Shown one piece after another: positions 17,581-26,490 of a stretch of 64,000 bases of DNA. The stretch comes from Brachyspira suanatina. Lineage in GTDB: Bacteria; Spirochaetota; Brachyspiria; Brachyspirales; Brachyspiraceae. The stretch is taken from assembly GCF_001049755.1 (NCBI RefSeq), contig NZ_CVLB01000002.1, positions 357,743 through 421,742 on the forward strand, read 5' to 3'. Made by a program: the position numbers and the translations under genes. The notes beneath the pieces are model-generated. The model did no database searches. It was given only the letters and a program-made list of their open reading frames with translations, and was not told the DNA's origin. Positions within the stretch are counted from its first letter, which is position 1; each line of letters starts with the position of its first letter.

Positions 17581-20500
17581 ATGGCAAAACTTTCGCATCT
17601 GGAAAAAGAGTACATCAAAGCTAATTATAAAAATAAAAGCATTGATGAACTTACAAAAAAATTAGAAAAAGACAGAGAGTTAATAGAAGAATATATTAAT
17701 AATCTGCAAAATAGTCAAAAAAATAATACAAAAACTAAAAAAGAAAAAGTAAATAAAGAAAACGGCGGAAATATACTTTCTAAATTATTCTCTAAGAAAG
17801 AAAATCAGGAACCTATTTATAAGAGATATGAAATAAAGCCTTATCATCTTTCTAAAATAGATGCTATATTTGCTGCTGTTGCTTTTCTTTTCACATTCTT
17901 TTTGTATTTATTTACATTAACTCCTTCACTTTCAGCAGGTGATAACGGAGAGCTTACAACCGCTGCTTATTTCTTGGGAGTAGGGCATGCTCCGGGATAT
18001 CCTTTCTATACTTTGATGTCCAAATTATTTACTTATATACCTTTTGGAAATATTGCTTGGAGAACAAATTTATTCTCAGGTACTTGTGCTGCAATAGCAA
18101 TGATTTTCTTCTATCTTATTATGGTAAAAGTATTAGGACAAAACAGAGTTGAAAGAGGATTCTCTCCTATAGTACAGATACCTGCACTTTTTGCGAGCAT
18201 TGCTTTTACTATATCTGATAATATGTGGGCACAGGCTACAATGGCCGAGGTTTACAGCTTGAATATACTTCAAATAGCTTCTATGCTTTTAATACTTGTT
18301 TACTGGTTTGAAAGCGTTTGGAAGCATGCTAATGATGAAGTACCTTATTATGGAAATAAATTTTTAATGGCTTTCGGCTTTCTTTATGGTGTGGCACTTG
18401 CAAATCACCATGTAACTTTGCCTTTCGCTTTTGCTCCTCTTTTGTTTATAGCCGTTGTTTTATTTTTGGTACATAAAGACAGATATATCAATCATATAGA
18501 AACTTCATTTATATCAATATTTGTATTTTTGGTGTTGTTATTTATAGGCGGTTTCGGATACTATAGATTTATTATGAATTATGAGGCTTATTTATATTTC
18601 CCTCCTGGAGTAGCTTCAAATGATTCAATATTCTCTATAATATTCAAGCCTTTCGCTGATATGAATATAATGAGCGATATATTTACAGCACTTGCTAACG
18701 GTTCTTATTTAAGACCTGATATGATACAGAATTTAAAGTCGCCATTCTATCCTACTTTATATAAAGGTATGTTCTTAGTATTTTGGCCTTTATTTTTAGT
18801 AGTTGTTTGGTGCTTAGTATATAGATATTTCTTATGCAAGATAGATAAATTCAATAATGATAATGACTTTATCACAGGAATATCAATATCATATTATAAA
18901 ATGCTTTTAATGCTTGCAGTAGGCGTTATGATATATGCATACATGCCTATAAGAGCCAGAGCATTGCCTCCTCTAAACTGGGGACAATTAAATGAACCTT
19001 CAGGCTGGGAGAATTTAAGTTATTTATTTAGTATGATACATAGAAAACAGTATGGAGCTTCAGGAAATGATATTGCTGCAGCCTTCATACTTCACCCAGA
19101 ACAGATATCTGCTTTAATAAATATATTTAAAACTCAATTAACAGTATTAGGTTTGTTATTCTTAATACCCGGATTATTCCAAATATTCAAGAAAAATAAG
19201 TTTATAGGTATATTCTCAGTATTTGGTCTTTTGAGTTTTGCCGTGTCTTTAATGGCATATACTAATCCGCCTCCAAGTGTAAGAACTTTATCATTCGTTG
19301 AAGTTTTCTTTTTGCCAGCAACTTTATATATGCTTGTAATAATAGGATTTGGTATTCAATGGTATATGGAATATTTCAATACTAATATAAAAAATGTATT
19401 AAAGCCGGCATCAGAAGAAACAGCAGATACAGTATTAAAGCCTTATCATGCTATATCACTTGCTGCAATACTTTTGATAATGATACCTATATTCGTTATG
19501 AATTTAAGCCGTAACAATAACTCAAAAGATTACAGTAACCATGACTATTCATACAATATGATGAACTCACTTCCGGACAATGCTATATTTGCCACAGAGG
19601 GAGGAGATAACCAAGTATTCGGACTTGTATATTATACTATGGTAGAAAGAAGAAGACCGGATTTGAAAATATATGACCAAAAAGGTAATGTATTTGAAAG
19701 AATATACGGTAACCTTATGAAAACAGACGGCAGATGGCTTGGAGATATTAGTGATGCTGTTGATAAAGACTTTATAGAATCAGGCAGACCTTATTATATG
19801 GCTTGGAGAAGAGACGGACTTTACAGACTTGGAGATTATTATTTCAAGGCTTATGGTTTGGTATTCAAAGTTCAGCCTATTAAATATGCTTTAGTTGATG
19901 AATTAGAGTTCTTTAAAGTTCTTACTGTTAATGATTATAAAGATATTGCTAAAGAGCATTTAAAAAGAGATTATGAGAATGACAAATTAGCAGCTGACTT
20001 AAATGCATTATTAGATGAGGGTTTAATTTCGGTTGCAAGAAAAAATATATATGACGGAAATGAAGAGATAACTTTCGTGAAAATGTATGAACTTCCTTTC
20101 CCTCAATTCAAAACAGAAGAAGATTATTGGAACAGCTATACTATGCAGGGAACTGCTGAAGAAATATCACATTATGACTTCCTAACAAGAGAGATATTCG
20201 TTAGTTCTTATTCTTTAGCTAGAATAGATTTATATAATAGAAGAATAAAAACTTATCAGAAATTACTCGGCTTTATGGGTAATGGCGATGTTGCTAAAAA
20301 TGGTATAACAAGAGCAGAGGCTAATCAAAAAATAGCAGAGTTTCAGGATTTAAAGAAACAAGAAGAAGACAGAATGCTTACTATAGGCTTTGATATGTCT
20401 AATGTATATTTTGCAGTAGGAAATCAGGCTATTATGGACGGCAATTATGAAAGAGCTGCTATGATGTTTGAAGAGCTTATAAAGTTAGAAAAACTTATTT

Positions 20501-21306
20501 ATCCTGCATATTTCAATTTGACTGCTTCTTATGAATATTTAGCACGTTCAAAAGATACTCCTTATGATAAAGAGGCAGAATATTTAAATAAAGCTAAAGA
20601 AACTCTTGAAAGAGCAGAAAAAACTTTCCATAGAGGAAAAGATATGGGAGATGCTGCAAGAGAACAGAATCAAACTTATCAGCAAATAAAACAATTTATG
20701 GCTAGAATAGATGCGCAGCTTAAAACTACAAGACAGCAGGCTGATAATCTTAAAGCTCAGGCTATGAAAGAAGATACTTTTGAAAGCTATTCTTCTTATG
20801 CTAATTATATATATCAAAACAGACAAGATATAGAAGAAACTTTATGGGCTAAATTGGAAGCTAAGAAGAGAGCTATAAGCAAAGATCATATAATAGGTGT
20901 TAATAAAGATATATCAATACTTTATGCTAATTTAGGCGACACAGCAAGTTCTATAAGCATATTGAACGATACTTTAAAAATGCCTGATTTGACTAGAGAT
21001 GAAAGAAGAGGACTAGAGTTTGATTTAGCTAATATTTATCTAAACAATAAAATGTATGATCAAGCTATAAGTACATATTCAAAATATACTAATGATCTTA
21101 CTCAAGACGGTGCATTTGCTTTATATGCTATAGGACATATATACATAGAGCAAAATAAAATTGTAGAGGCATTAAATATTTATAATGACTTCAGAAGAAT
21201 AATGTCTCCTTTAGCTGCAAGTAATGATGTTATAGCTAATTTAGATAAAGATGTTGAAAGCAGAAGACTTCAGATAATGCAGTATTTAGGTACTATGGGA
21301 CAATAA
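17581..21306 (+). CDS. DUF2723 (protein O-mannosyltransferase-like) membrane protein with TPR C-terminus
   Basis: A 1241-aa protein. Residues 1-95 are cytoplasmic and charged. About 98-640 carry a dozen or so membrane helices, with the DUF2723 signature at the first loop (LTPSLSAGDNGELTTAAYFLGVGHAPGYP, quoted here in part: SAGDNGELTTAAYFLGVGHA). The acidic residue after SAGD is the equivalent of the catalytic Asp in GT-C glycosyltransferases. A soluble region follows (about 640-940), and then TPR-like helical repeats (about 935-1200: NYERAAMMFEELIKLEK, MYDQAISTYSKYTND). DUF2723 proteins are proposed glycosyltransferases acting on the outer face of the membrane; human TMEM260 is an O-mannosyltransferase. 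The TPR fusion suggests protein substrates. It is a single gene with its own terminator. Confidence 0.8.
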   Translation: MAKLSHLEKEYIKANYKNKSIDELTKKLEKDRELIEEYINNLQNSQKNNTKTKKEKVNKENGGNILSKLFSKKENQEPIYKRYEIKPYHLSKIDAIFAAVAFLFTFFLYLFTLTPSLSAGDNGELTTAAYFLGVGHAPGYPFYTLMSKLFTYIPFGNIAWRTNLFSGTCAAIAMIFFYLIMVKVLGQNRVERGFSPIVQIPALFASIAFTISDNMWAQATMAEVYSLNILQIASMLLILVYWFESVWKHANDEVPYYGNKFLMAFGFLYGVALANHHVTLPFAFAPLLFIAVVLFLVHKDRYINHIETSFISIFVFLVLLFIGGFGYYRFIMNYEAYLYFPPGVASNDSIFSIIFKPFADMNIMSDIFTALANGSYLRPDMIQNLKSPFYPTLYKGMFLVFWPLFLVVVWCLVYRYFLCKIDKFNNDNDFITGISISYYKMLLMLAVGVMIYAYMPIRARALPPLNWGQLNEPSGWENLSYLFSMIHRKQYGASGNDIAAAFILHPEQISALINIFKTQLTVLGLLFLIPGLFQIFKKNKFIGIFSVFGLLSFAVSLMAYTNPPPSVRTLSFVEVFFLPATLYMLVIIGFGIQWYMEYFNTNIKNVLKPASEETADTVLKPYHAISLAAILLIMIPIFVMNLSRNNNSKDYSNHDYSYNMMNSLPDNAIFATEGGDNQVFGLVYYTMVERRRPDLKIYDQKGNVFERIYGNLMKTDGRWLGDISDAVDKDFIESGRPYYMAWRRDGLYRLGDYYFKAYGLVFKVQPIKYALVDELEFFKVLTVNDYKDIAKEHLKRDYENDKLAADLNALLDEGLISVARKNIYDGNEEITFVKMYELPFPQFKTEEDYWNSYTMQGTAEEISHYDFLTREIFVSSYSLARIDLYNRRIKTYQKLLGFMGNGDVAKNGITRAEANQKIAEFQDLKKQEEDRMLTIGFDMSNVYFAVGNQAIMDGNYERAAMMFEELIKLEKLIYPAYFNLTASYEYLARSKDTPYDKEAEYLNKAKETLERAEKTFHRGKDMGDAAREQNQTYQQIKQFMARIDAQLKTTRQQADNLKAQAMKEDTFESYSSYANYIYQNRQDIEETLWAKLEAKKRAISKDHIIGVNKDISILYANLGDTASSISILNDTLKMPDLTRDERRGLEFDLANIYLNNKMYDQAISTYSKYTNDLTQDGAFALYAIGHIYIEQNKIVEALNIYNDFRRIMSPLAASNDVIANLDKDVESRRLQIMQYLGTMGQ

Positions 21307-21331
21307 TTCATTATTAATAATAATTAAAAAT

Positions 21332-21367
21332 AAAGGCTTGCTATTATAAGCAAGCCTTTATTTTTTT
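21332..21367. terminator. Terminator between the DUF2723 gene and metX
   Basis: A 10-bp hairpin AAAGGCTTGC/GCAAGCCTTT with loop TATTATA is followed by TATTTTTTT on the plus strand. A-rich sequence before it makes it usable from the minus strand too. Confidence 0.85.
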
Positions 21368-21383
21368 ATATAATATTAAAATA

Positions 21384-22487
21384 TTAATTATTTAAAAAAT
21401 TTTTTATATATTTAGTTTGTTCGCTATTTTTCAGCAAAAAGGCATCATGTCCGTAATTAGATTCTATTTCCTGAAATGTTGTATCTATATTAGAATGCTG
21501 ATAAGCAGCAACTATCTCTGCAGACTGTGTACTTGGATAAAGCCAATCTGATATAAAAGATATTACTAGAACTTTTTCTAAATTAATATTCTTTTTATGT
21601 TTTATTTTTTTTATTTCATCTTTAACGTCAAAAAAATCCATAGCTTTAGTAAGATATAAAAAACTATTAGCATCGAATCTTGCTGTAAATTTTTCTCCAT
21701 TATAATGAAGATAATTTTCTACTTCAAAAGAAGGTGTAAAATATTTAACAGCTGTTTTTCTCTTTCTTCCGAATTTCTTTCTCATATACTCTTCACTCAT
21801 GTATGTTATATGTCCAAGCATTCTAGCTAACGCAAGACCTCTGTCAGGAGATGACATACCATAATACTTTCCGCCGTACCATTCAGTATCTTCTGTTATC
21901 GCCTGTCTTGATATTTCATTCAAAGCTATCTGCATAGGAGAATGGCTCATAGAACTAGCTATTACTATTGCTTTTTCCATCATTTGAGGATAAGTTGCAG
22001 TCCATTGTAATACCTGCATTCCTCCCATAGAACCGCCGGCCACGCAATAAAGTTTATTTATTCCTAAGCTATCAATTAATATTTTTTGAACTTTTACTAT
22101 ATCTTTAATTGTGAAAGTTGGGAAGTCTGTACCATAATATGAATGGCTATTTGGTTTTTTGGAAGAAGGCCCTGTTGTTCCGCTGCAGCCTCCTAATACA
22201 TTTGAACATATTACAAAATATTTATCTGTATCTATAGCCTTTTTCTTACCAACAAAATTATCCCACCAAGCAAGAACATCAGCATCTCCTGTAAAAGCAT
22301 GGCATACTAAAATAGCATTATCCTTATTTACATTTAAATGTCCGTTTACAGTATATGCTATAGTTAATTCATTTATTGAAGCTCCGTTTTCAAATTTGAA
22401 AGGCTTCTCATAATTAAAATATTTAACTTCTGTTTTTCCTTGTTCATTGTTTTCTTTTTCTTTTTTATTTTTTATAATATTCTTCAT
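21384..22487 (-). CDS. metX: Homoserine O-acetyltransferase MetX
   Basis: The 367-aa alpha/beta-hydrolase-fold enzyme transfers acetyl from acetyl-CoA to homoserine, the first committed step to methionine through O-acetylhomoserine. The nucleophile elbow is GGSMGGMQVLQW (Ser near residue 152). The Asp is in FISDWLYPS and the His in NYGHDAFLL near the C-terminus. NAILVCHAFTGDADV and PSSKKPNSHSYYGTDFP are family-typical. An extra Lys/Glu-rich tail of about 20 residues lies at the N-terminus. The gene lies 61 bp downstream of metY on the same strand, with a hairpin between them, so it is read from the metY promoter and shares its attenuator. Confidence 0.95.
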   Translation of the reverse strand: MKNIIKNKKEKENNEQGKTEVKYFNYEKPFKFENGASINELTIAYTVNGHLNVNKDNAILVCHAFTGDADVLAWWDNFVGKKKAIDTDKYFVICSNVLGGCSGTTGPSSKKPNSHSYYGTDFPTFTIKDIVKVQKILIDSLGINKLYCVAGGSMGGMQVLQWTATYPQMMEKAIVIASSMSHSPMQIALNEISRQAITEDTEWYGGKYYGMSSPDRGLALARMLGHITYMSEEYMRKKFGRKRKTAVKYFTPSFEVENYLHYNGEKFTARFDANSFLYLTKAMDFFDVKDEIKKIKHKKNINLEKVLVISFISDWLYPSTQSAEIVAAYQHSNIDTTFQEIESNYGHDAFLLKNSEQTKYIKNFLNN

Positions 22488-22506
22488 AAAATAATCCTCT
22501 TATTAA

Positions 22507-22528
22507 AACAGGAGTAATTACCCCTGTT
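22507..22528 (-). terminator. Hairpin between metY and metX
   Basis: AACAGGGGT-AATT-ACTCCTGTT, a 9-bp stem with one G-U pair, followed on the minus strand by only TTTT then AATAAG and the metX ribosome site AGAGGA. It could be a weak terminator that lowers metX relative to metY, or an mRNA stabilising structure. Confidence 0.5.
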
Positions 22529-22548
22529 TTTTATATTTAAATTATTTA

Positions 22549-23844
22549 TTATTTATTTGCTATAGTTAAAGCCTCATCTAAATAATAAAGTATATCATCA
22601 ATATGTTCTATACCTATTGAAAGTCTTATAAAGTTTTTGCTTATTCCTCCCTTTTTCAATTCATCTTCAGATAATTGTGAATGAGTAGTGGAAGCAGGAT
22701 GTGCAACTAAACTCTTAACATCTCCTACATTCACCAAATGAGAGAATAATTTTATATTGTCTATAAATTTAACTGCAGCTTCATATCCGCCTTTTATACC
22801 GAATACAACCATACCTCCGAATTTATCTTTTAAATATTTGCTTGCTGTAGCATAAGACGGATCATTTTTAAGTCCAGGATATCTTACCCATTCAACTCTA
22901 TCATCTTTTTCTAAAAACTCAGCAACTTTTAAAGCATTAGAGCAATGTCTGTCCATTCTCACTGCCAAAGACTCTGTTCCCTGAATGAATATCCAAGAGT
23001 TATCAGGAGAAAGACAAGCCCCCAAATTTCTAAGAGGTACAGTTCTTACTCTCAAAGCAAATGCTATATTTTTAAGTTCATCAGGCAAATCATAAGCCCA
23101 TCTTAATCCATGATAATTTGCATCCGGTTTTGAAAATAGAGGGAATTTATCGCTTTGCCAATTAAAGTTACCGCCGTCAGTGATTATTCCTCCTACAGCA
23201 CTTCCATGTCCGCCTATCCATTTTGTAAGCGAGTTTATTACAATATCGGCACCATGTTTAATAGTTTGCAAAAGATAAGGAGTTGTAAAAGTTCCATCTA
23301 TAACTAATGGTATTCCGGCATTATGTGCTATTTTAGCAACTGCTTCAATATCTGTAAAATCTAATGAAGGATTTGAAATTGTTTCTATAAATATTAATTT
23401 AGTTTTATCAGTTATAGCTTTAGCAAAATTCTCTGGATCTTTAGCATCTACAAATTTTGTGTTAATTCCTAGTTTAGGAAGTATTGCTCCAAATTGTGAA
23501 TATGTTCCTCCATACACATTGAATGCAGAAACTATTTCATCTCCAGCCTCACATATAGTGATTATAGTATAAAAAATAGCATTTGTTCCTGAAGATACTG
23601 CAATAGATGCCTTACCGCCTTCCATAGCTGTAATTCTTTTTTCTAATACATCTGCTGTAGGATCTCCTAGTCTTGTATAAATATAACCGAGTTCTTTCAA
23701 ATCAAATAAGTCAGCAGCATGTTTTGAATCTCTAAATAAATATGAAGTAGTTTTGTATACCGGCACTCCTCTGCTTCCGAATGTATCATTATAATCCTGT
23801 CCTGCATGTGCAGCTAATGTTTCAAATTTCAATTCTCTTGACAT
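22549..23844 (-). CDS. metY: O-acetylhomoserine aminocarboxypropyltransferase (sulfhydrylase) MetY
   Basis: The 431-aa PLP enzyme of the Cys/Met metabolism family uses O-acetylhomoserine with sulfide or methanethiol to make homocysteine or methionine. The PLP lysine is in VINSLTKWIGGHGSAVGG (about residue 206). SGTNAIFYTIITICEAGDEI, SNPSLDFTDIEAVAKIAH and the C-terminal LVAHPASTTHSQLSEDEL with the alpha-carboxylate-binding Arg in IRLSIGIEHIDDI are all present. The length of about 430 residues fits O-acetylhomoserine sulfhydrylases better than cystathionine synthases (about 380). The ribosome site AAGGAG lies 9 bp before the ATG, right after the leader terminator. It is the first structural gene of the metY-metX operon. 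Confidence 0.95.
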   Translation of the reverse strand: MSRELKFETLAAHAGQDYNDTFGSRGVPVYKTTSYLFRDSKHAADLFDLKELGYIYTRLGDPTADVLEKRITAMEGGKASIAVSSGTNAIFYTIITICEAGDEIVSAFNVYGGTYSQFGAILPKLGINTKFVDAKDPENFAKAITDKTKLIFIETISNPSLDFTDIEAVAKIAHNAGIPLVIDGTFTTPYLLQTIKHGADIVINSLTKWIGGHGSAVGGIITDGGNFNWQSDKFPLFSKPDANYHGLRWAYDLPDELKNIAFALRVRTVPLRNLGACLSPDNSWIFIQGTESLAVRMDRHCSNALKVAEFLEKDDRVEWVRYPGLKNDPSYATASKYLKDKFGGMVVFGIKGGYEAAVKFIDNIKLFSHLVNVGDVKSLVAHPASTTHSQLSEDELKKGGISKNFIRLSIGIEHIDDILYYLDEALTIANK

Positions 23845-23872
23845 CTTTAATACTCCTTTATATTAATAGATT

Positions 23873-23909
23873 AAAATAAAAAAAGCCGCCAAATAACTTT
23901 GACGGCTTT
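23873..23909 (-). terminator. Rho-independent terminator in the metY leader (attenuator)
   Basis: On the minus strand AAAGCCGTCAAA-GTTA-TTTGGCGGCTTT (23909-23882) forms a 12-bp stem with one G-U pair, followed by TTTTATTTT. It ends about 28 bp before the metY start. Its left arm (AGCCGTCA, 23907-23900) can instead pair with TGATGGCT (23950-23943) in the leader ORF, which would prevent the terminator from forming. Confidence 0.8.
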
Positions 23910-23934
23910 AAAGTACAAAATAAAAAATAAATTA

Positions 23935-24012
23935 TTATTTACAGCCATCATTATTAAACATACACATTTGCATGAGGCAAAACATTTTGTTCATAACGAT
24001 GATTGTCTTCAT
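23935..24012 (-). CDS. Met/Cys-rich leader peptide of the metY-metX operon, 25 aa
   Basis: A short ORF between the operon promoter and the leader terminator. It starts at ATG 24012-24010 and ends at TAA 23937-23935. The peptide has Met at positions 1, 7, 10, 14, 16 and 18 and Cys at 12, 17 and 24: nine of 25 residues, six of them in positions 10-18 (MFCLMQMCM). AGGA at 24023-24026 is a modest ribosome site, 10 bp before the ATG. Codons 22-24 (GAT GGC TGT) form the strand that can pair with the terminator's left arm. In trp, his, thr and ilv leaders, runs of codons for the end product make the ribosome stall and so expose such an antiterminator. Here the sensed charged tRNAs would be tRNA-Met and/or tRNA-Cys. 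The architecture is seen; the regulation is inferred. Confidence 0.75.
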   Translation of the reverse strand: MKTIIVMNKMFCLMQMCMFNNDGCK

Positions 24013-24054
24013 TTACAATATTTCCTAATATATTTATTTAATAATTAACTATAG

Positions 24055-24083
24055 ATTATATATCAATATAAAATTATTGTCAA
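24055..24083 (-). promoter_or_regulatory. Consensus sigma-70 promoter of the metY-metX operon
   Basis: On the minus strand, TTGACA (24083-24078)-N17-TATAAT (24060-24055) is a perfect consensus. Transcription should begin near 24048, about 36 nt before the leader ORF and about 200 nt before metY. A perfect constitutive promoter fits an operon controlled after initiation. Confidence 0.85.
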
Positions 24084-24241
24084 TAGTAATTAATTTTATT
24101 TTTCTTAGATACTATCATTACACTTTACAATCTTTTGATTCTAATTTGCTTAAAAATAATTTAATAAGTATAAATGCTTGGTATGTGATTAAAATTTTAA
24201 ACCTGATTAGAAATTCTTTTATAATAAAAAATTATATAGTA

Positions 24242-24275
24242 TTGACAAAAAATTAATTTGGTATTATAGTACCAA
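24242..24275 (+). promoter_or_regulatory. Promoter and palindromic operator of the Rrf2-hcp operon
   Basis: TTGACA at 24242-24247 with a -10 near 24264-24270 (TTATAGT). A perfect inverted repeat TTGGTA-N6-TACCAA (24258-24275) covers the -10. A regulator bound there would block RNA polymerase, which fits autoregulation by the Rrf2 protein encoded next (start 22 bp downstream). Confidence 0.65.
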
Positions 24276-24297
24276 TATACTAAATAAGGGGACTAGA

Positions 24298-24735
24298 ATG
24301 ATTCAAATATCAGAAGCTTCAGCTATAGCATTACATTCTGTTGTATATATATCTATAAAAGATTTTGCATCTCTAAAGGATATAGCAGATAGATTTGATG
24401 TATCTTCAAATCATTTATCAAAAGTACTTCAAATGCTTGTAAAGGCTGGATATATTACTTCTTCAAAAGGTCCGGCCGGAGGATTTAGAATAGCTGAAGG
24501 AAAAGAAAATACTTCATTTCTTGAAATATATGAAACTATAGAAGGCAAGAATTGGGAAAGAAGCTGTTTGTTTCATTCTAAATGTGACAAATATTGTTCA
24601 AGCTGTATAATGGGTGATTTAGTTAATGATATAAATAGAAAATTCAAAAATTATATGGAAAGCCATACTATAAAAGATCATTATCTGTTAGATAAAGATT
24701 TTAAAATAAATAAAAAAACAAATGATAAAAAATAA
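24298..24735 (+). CDS. Rrf2-family transcriptional regulator with a four-Cys cluster motif
   Basis: The 145-aa winged-helix protein is of the Rrf2 family. The N-terminal half has the family helix-turn-helix (ISIKDFASLKDIADRFDVSSN) and the beta wing (GYITSSKGPAGGFRIAEG). The C-terminal half has C-x5-C-x3-C-x2-C (CLFHSKCDKYCSSC, about residues 92-105), a likely site for an iron-sulfur cluster, as in NsrR and IscR. It lies 35 bp before hcp and the pair share one promoter with a palindromic operator. By analogy with NsrR/HcpR circuits, sensing of nitric oxide or redox stress and control of hcp is the best inference. The ribosome site GGGG near 24287 is weak. Confidence 0.88.
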   Translation: MIQISEASAIALHSVVYISIKDFASLKDIADRFDVSSNHLSKVLQMLVKAGYITSSKGPAGGFRIAEGKENTSFLEIYETIEGKNWERSCLFHSKCDKYCSSCIMGDLVNDINRKFKNYMESHTIKDHYLLDKDFKINKKTNDKK

Positions 24736-24770
24736 AAACAATAATAAACAAATAGAGGAGTAATTATTAT

Positions 24771-26420
24771 ATGGATAATAAAATGTTTTGTTATCAATGT
24801 CAGGAAACAATGAATAATACAGGCTGTGTTATATCAGGAGTATGCGGTAAAAAGCCAGATTTAGCATATTTAGAAGATTTACTTGTACATGTAACTAAAG
24901 GACTTTCTAATATAACAACTGCTATAAGAAAAGAAGGTGGAAAAGTAGATAAAAAAATTAATCATGATATAACATTCAATTTATTTACCACAATAACAAA
25001 TGCCAACTTTGATAAAGAAGTTTTTTATAAAAGAATAGAATATACTTCAAAACTTTGTAATGAATTAGCAAATCAGGTAAAGGATAAATCATTAATACTT
25101 GAAGAATCTTTATGGACACCTAAAAGTAAAGAAGATATATATGCTAAATCAAAAACTGTGGGAATACTAGAAGAAAAAAATGAAGATATAAGAAGTTTAA
25201 AAGAAACAGTTGTATATGGAGTTAAGGGATTAAGTGCTTATATAAGGCATGCCAATATGCTTGATTATGAGAATGAAAATGTAGATGCATTCATACAAAG
25301 AGCTTTAAATGAAACATTAAGAAATGATATAAATGCTGATGAGCTTTTGTCATTGGTGCTTGAAACAGGAAAAAATGGAGTTGATGGAATGGCTTTACTT
25401 GATAAAGCTAATACATCTACTTACGGCAATCCAGAAATTACAAAGGTAAATATAGGTGTTGGTACAAATCCTGGTATATTAGTTTCAGGACATGATTTAA
25501 AGGACATAGAAATATTATTAAAGCAGACAGAGGGTACAGGAGTAGATGTATATACTCATTCAGAAATGCTTCCTGCTCACTATTATCCGGAATTAAAAAA
25601 ATATAAACATTTTGTAGGAAATTATGGCGGAGCTTGGTGGGATCAAAGAAAAGATTTTGAAAACTTTAATGGTCCGATACTTATGACTACAAACTGTATA
25701 GTACCGCCTTTAGAAAGTTATAAAGATAGAGTATATACAACAGGTGCTGCTGGTTATGAAGGATTGAAACATATAGAAAGTCATACTGATAAAGAAAATG
25801 ATAAAGACTTTACTCCTATAATAGAGCATGCAAAAAAATGTAAAGCCCCTAAAGAAATAGAAAGCGGTTTTATAGTGGGAGGATTTGCACATAATCAGGT
25901 ATTATCTCTTAAAGATAAAATAGCTGAAGCCGTTAAATCTGGAGCTATAAAAAGATTCATTGTAATGGGCGGTTGTGATGGAAGACATAAAGAAAGAGAA
26001 TATTATACTGAGTTTGCTAAAAAACTTCCTAAAGATACTATAATATTAACAGCAGGATGTGCTAAATACAGATATAATAAATTGGATTTAGGGGATATTA
26101 ACGGTATACCTAGAGTATTAGATGCAGGTCAGTGCAATGATTCTTATTCATTAGCAGTTATTGCTTTGGGACTTAAAGATTTATTTGGTTTAGAAGATAT
26201 TAATGATTTACCTATAGTTTATAATATAGCTTGGTATGAACAGAAAGCTGTAATAGTTTTACTTGCTCTTTTATATTTAGGAGTTAAAAATATACATCTT
26301 GGACCTACAGTACCTGGCTTCTTATCGCCTAATGTAGTTAATATATTAGTTTCAAAATTTGGAATATCTGGAATAACTAATGTTGATGAAGATTTGAAAA
26401 AATTTAATTTAACAGCATAA
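24771..26420 (+). CDS. hcp: Hybrid cluster protein (hydroxylamine reductase family)
   Basis: The 549-aa hybrid cluster protein reduces hydroxylamine in vitro and nitric oxide in vivo, protecting against nitrosative stress. The N-terminal motif C7-x2-C10-x8-C19-x5-C25 binds the cubane cluster and is of the strict-anaerobe spacing. The hybrid 4Fe-2S-2O cluster ligands are visible: GHDL His, NCIVPP Cys, GGCDG Cys, [10 protein letters not shown] Cys, GQCNDSY Cys, WYEQKAV Glu and Lys. Length fits the short anaerobe class, which lacks the E. coli-type insertion. No hcr reductase gene is present; anaerobes often use other ferredoxin donors. It is regulated with the Rrf2 gene upstream. A good ribosome site, GAGGAG, ends 10 bp before the ATG. 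Confidence 0.95.
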   Translation: MDNKMFCYQCQETMNNTGCVISGVCGKKPDLAYLEDLLVHVTKGLSNITTAIRKEGGKVDKKINHDITFNLFTTITNANFDKEVFYKRIEYTSKLCNELANQVKDKSLILEESLWTPKSKEDIYAKSKTVGILEEKNEDIRSLKETVVYGVKGLSAYIRHANMLDYENENVDAFIQRALNETLRNDINADELLSLVLETGKNGVDGMALLDKANTSTYGNPEITKVNIGVGTNPGILVSGHDLKDIEILLKQTEGTGVDVYTHSEMLPAHYYPELKKYKHFVGNYGGAWWDQRKDFENFNGPILMTTNCIVPPLESYKDRVYTTGAAGYEGLKHIESHTDKENDKDFTPIIEHAKKCKAPKEIESGFIVGGFAHNQVLSLKDKIAEAVKSGAIKRFIVMGGCDGRHKEREYYTEFAKKLPKDTIILTAGCAKYRYNKLDLGDINGIPRVLDAGQCNDSYSLAVIALGLKDLFGLEDINDLPIVYNIAWYEQKAVIVLLALLYLGVKNIHLGPTVPGFLSPNVVNILVSKFGISGITNVDEDLKKFNLTA

Positions 26421-26430
26421 ACTAAATAGA

Positions 26431-26464
26431 AACACAACCCAGATTTTATTCTGAGTTGTGTTTT
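26431..26464. terminator. Bidirectional terminator between hcp and the nuclease gene
   Basis: AACACAAC/GTTGTGTT with inner CAGA/TCTG forms a 12-bp interrupted hairpin followed by TTTT. It lies between two converging genes. Confidence 0.8.
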
Positions 26465-26490
26465 ATACAGAAAAGTAATAATTAAAAATA

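Noticed and set aside
23845-24083. SAM riboswitch (S-box or other class) or T-box upstream of metY
   Set aside because: None of the conserved S-box core segments or a T-box AGGGTGG-type sequence is present; the leader is only about 200 nt and is largely taken up by the short ORF and terminator.
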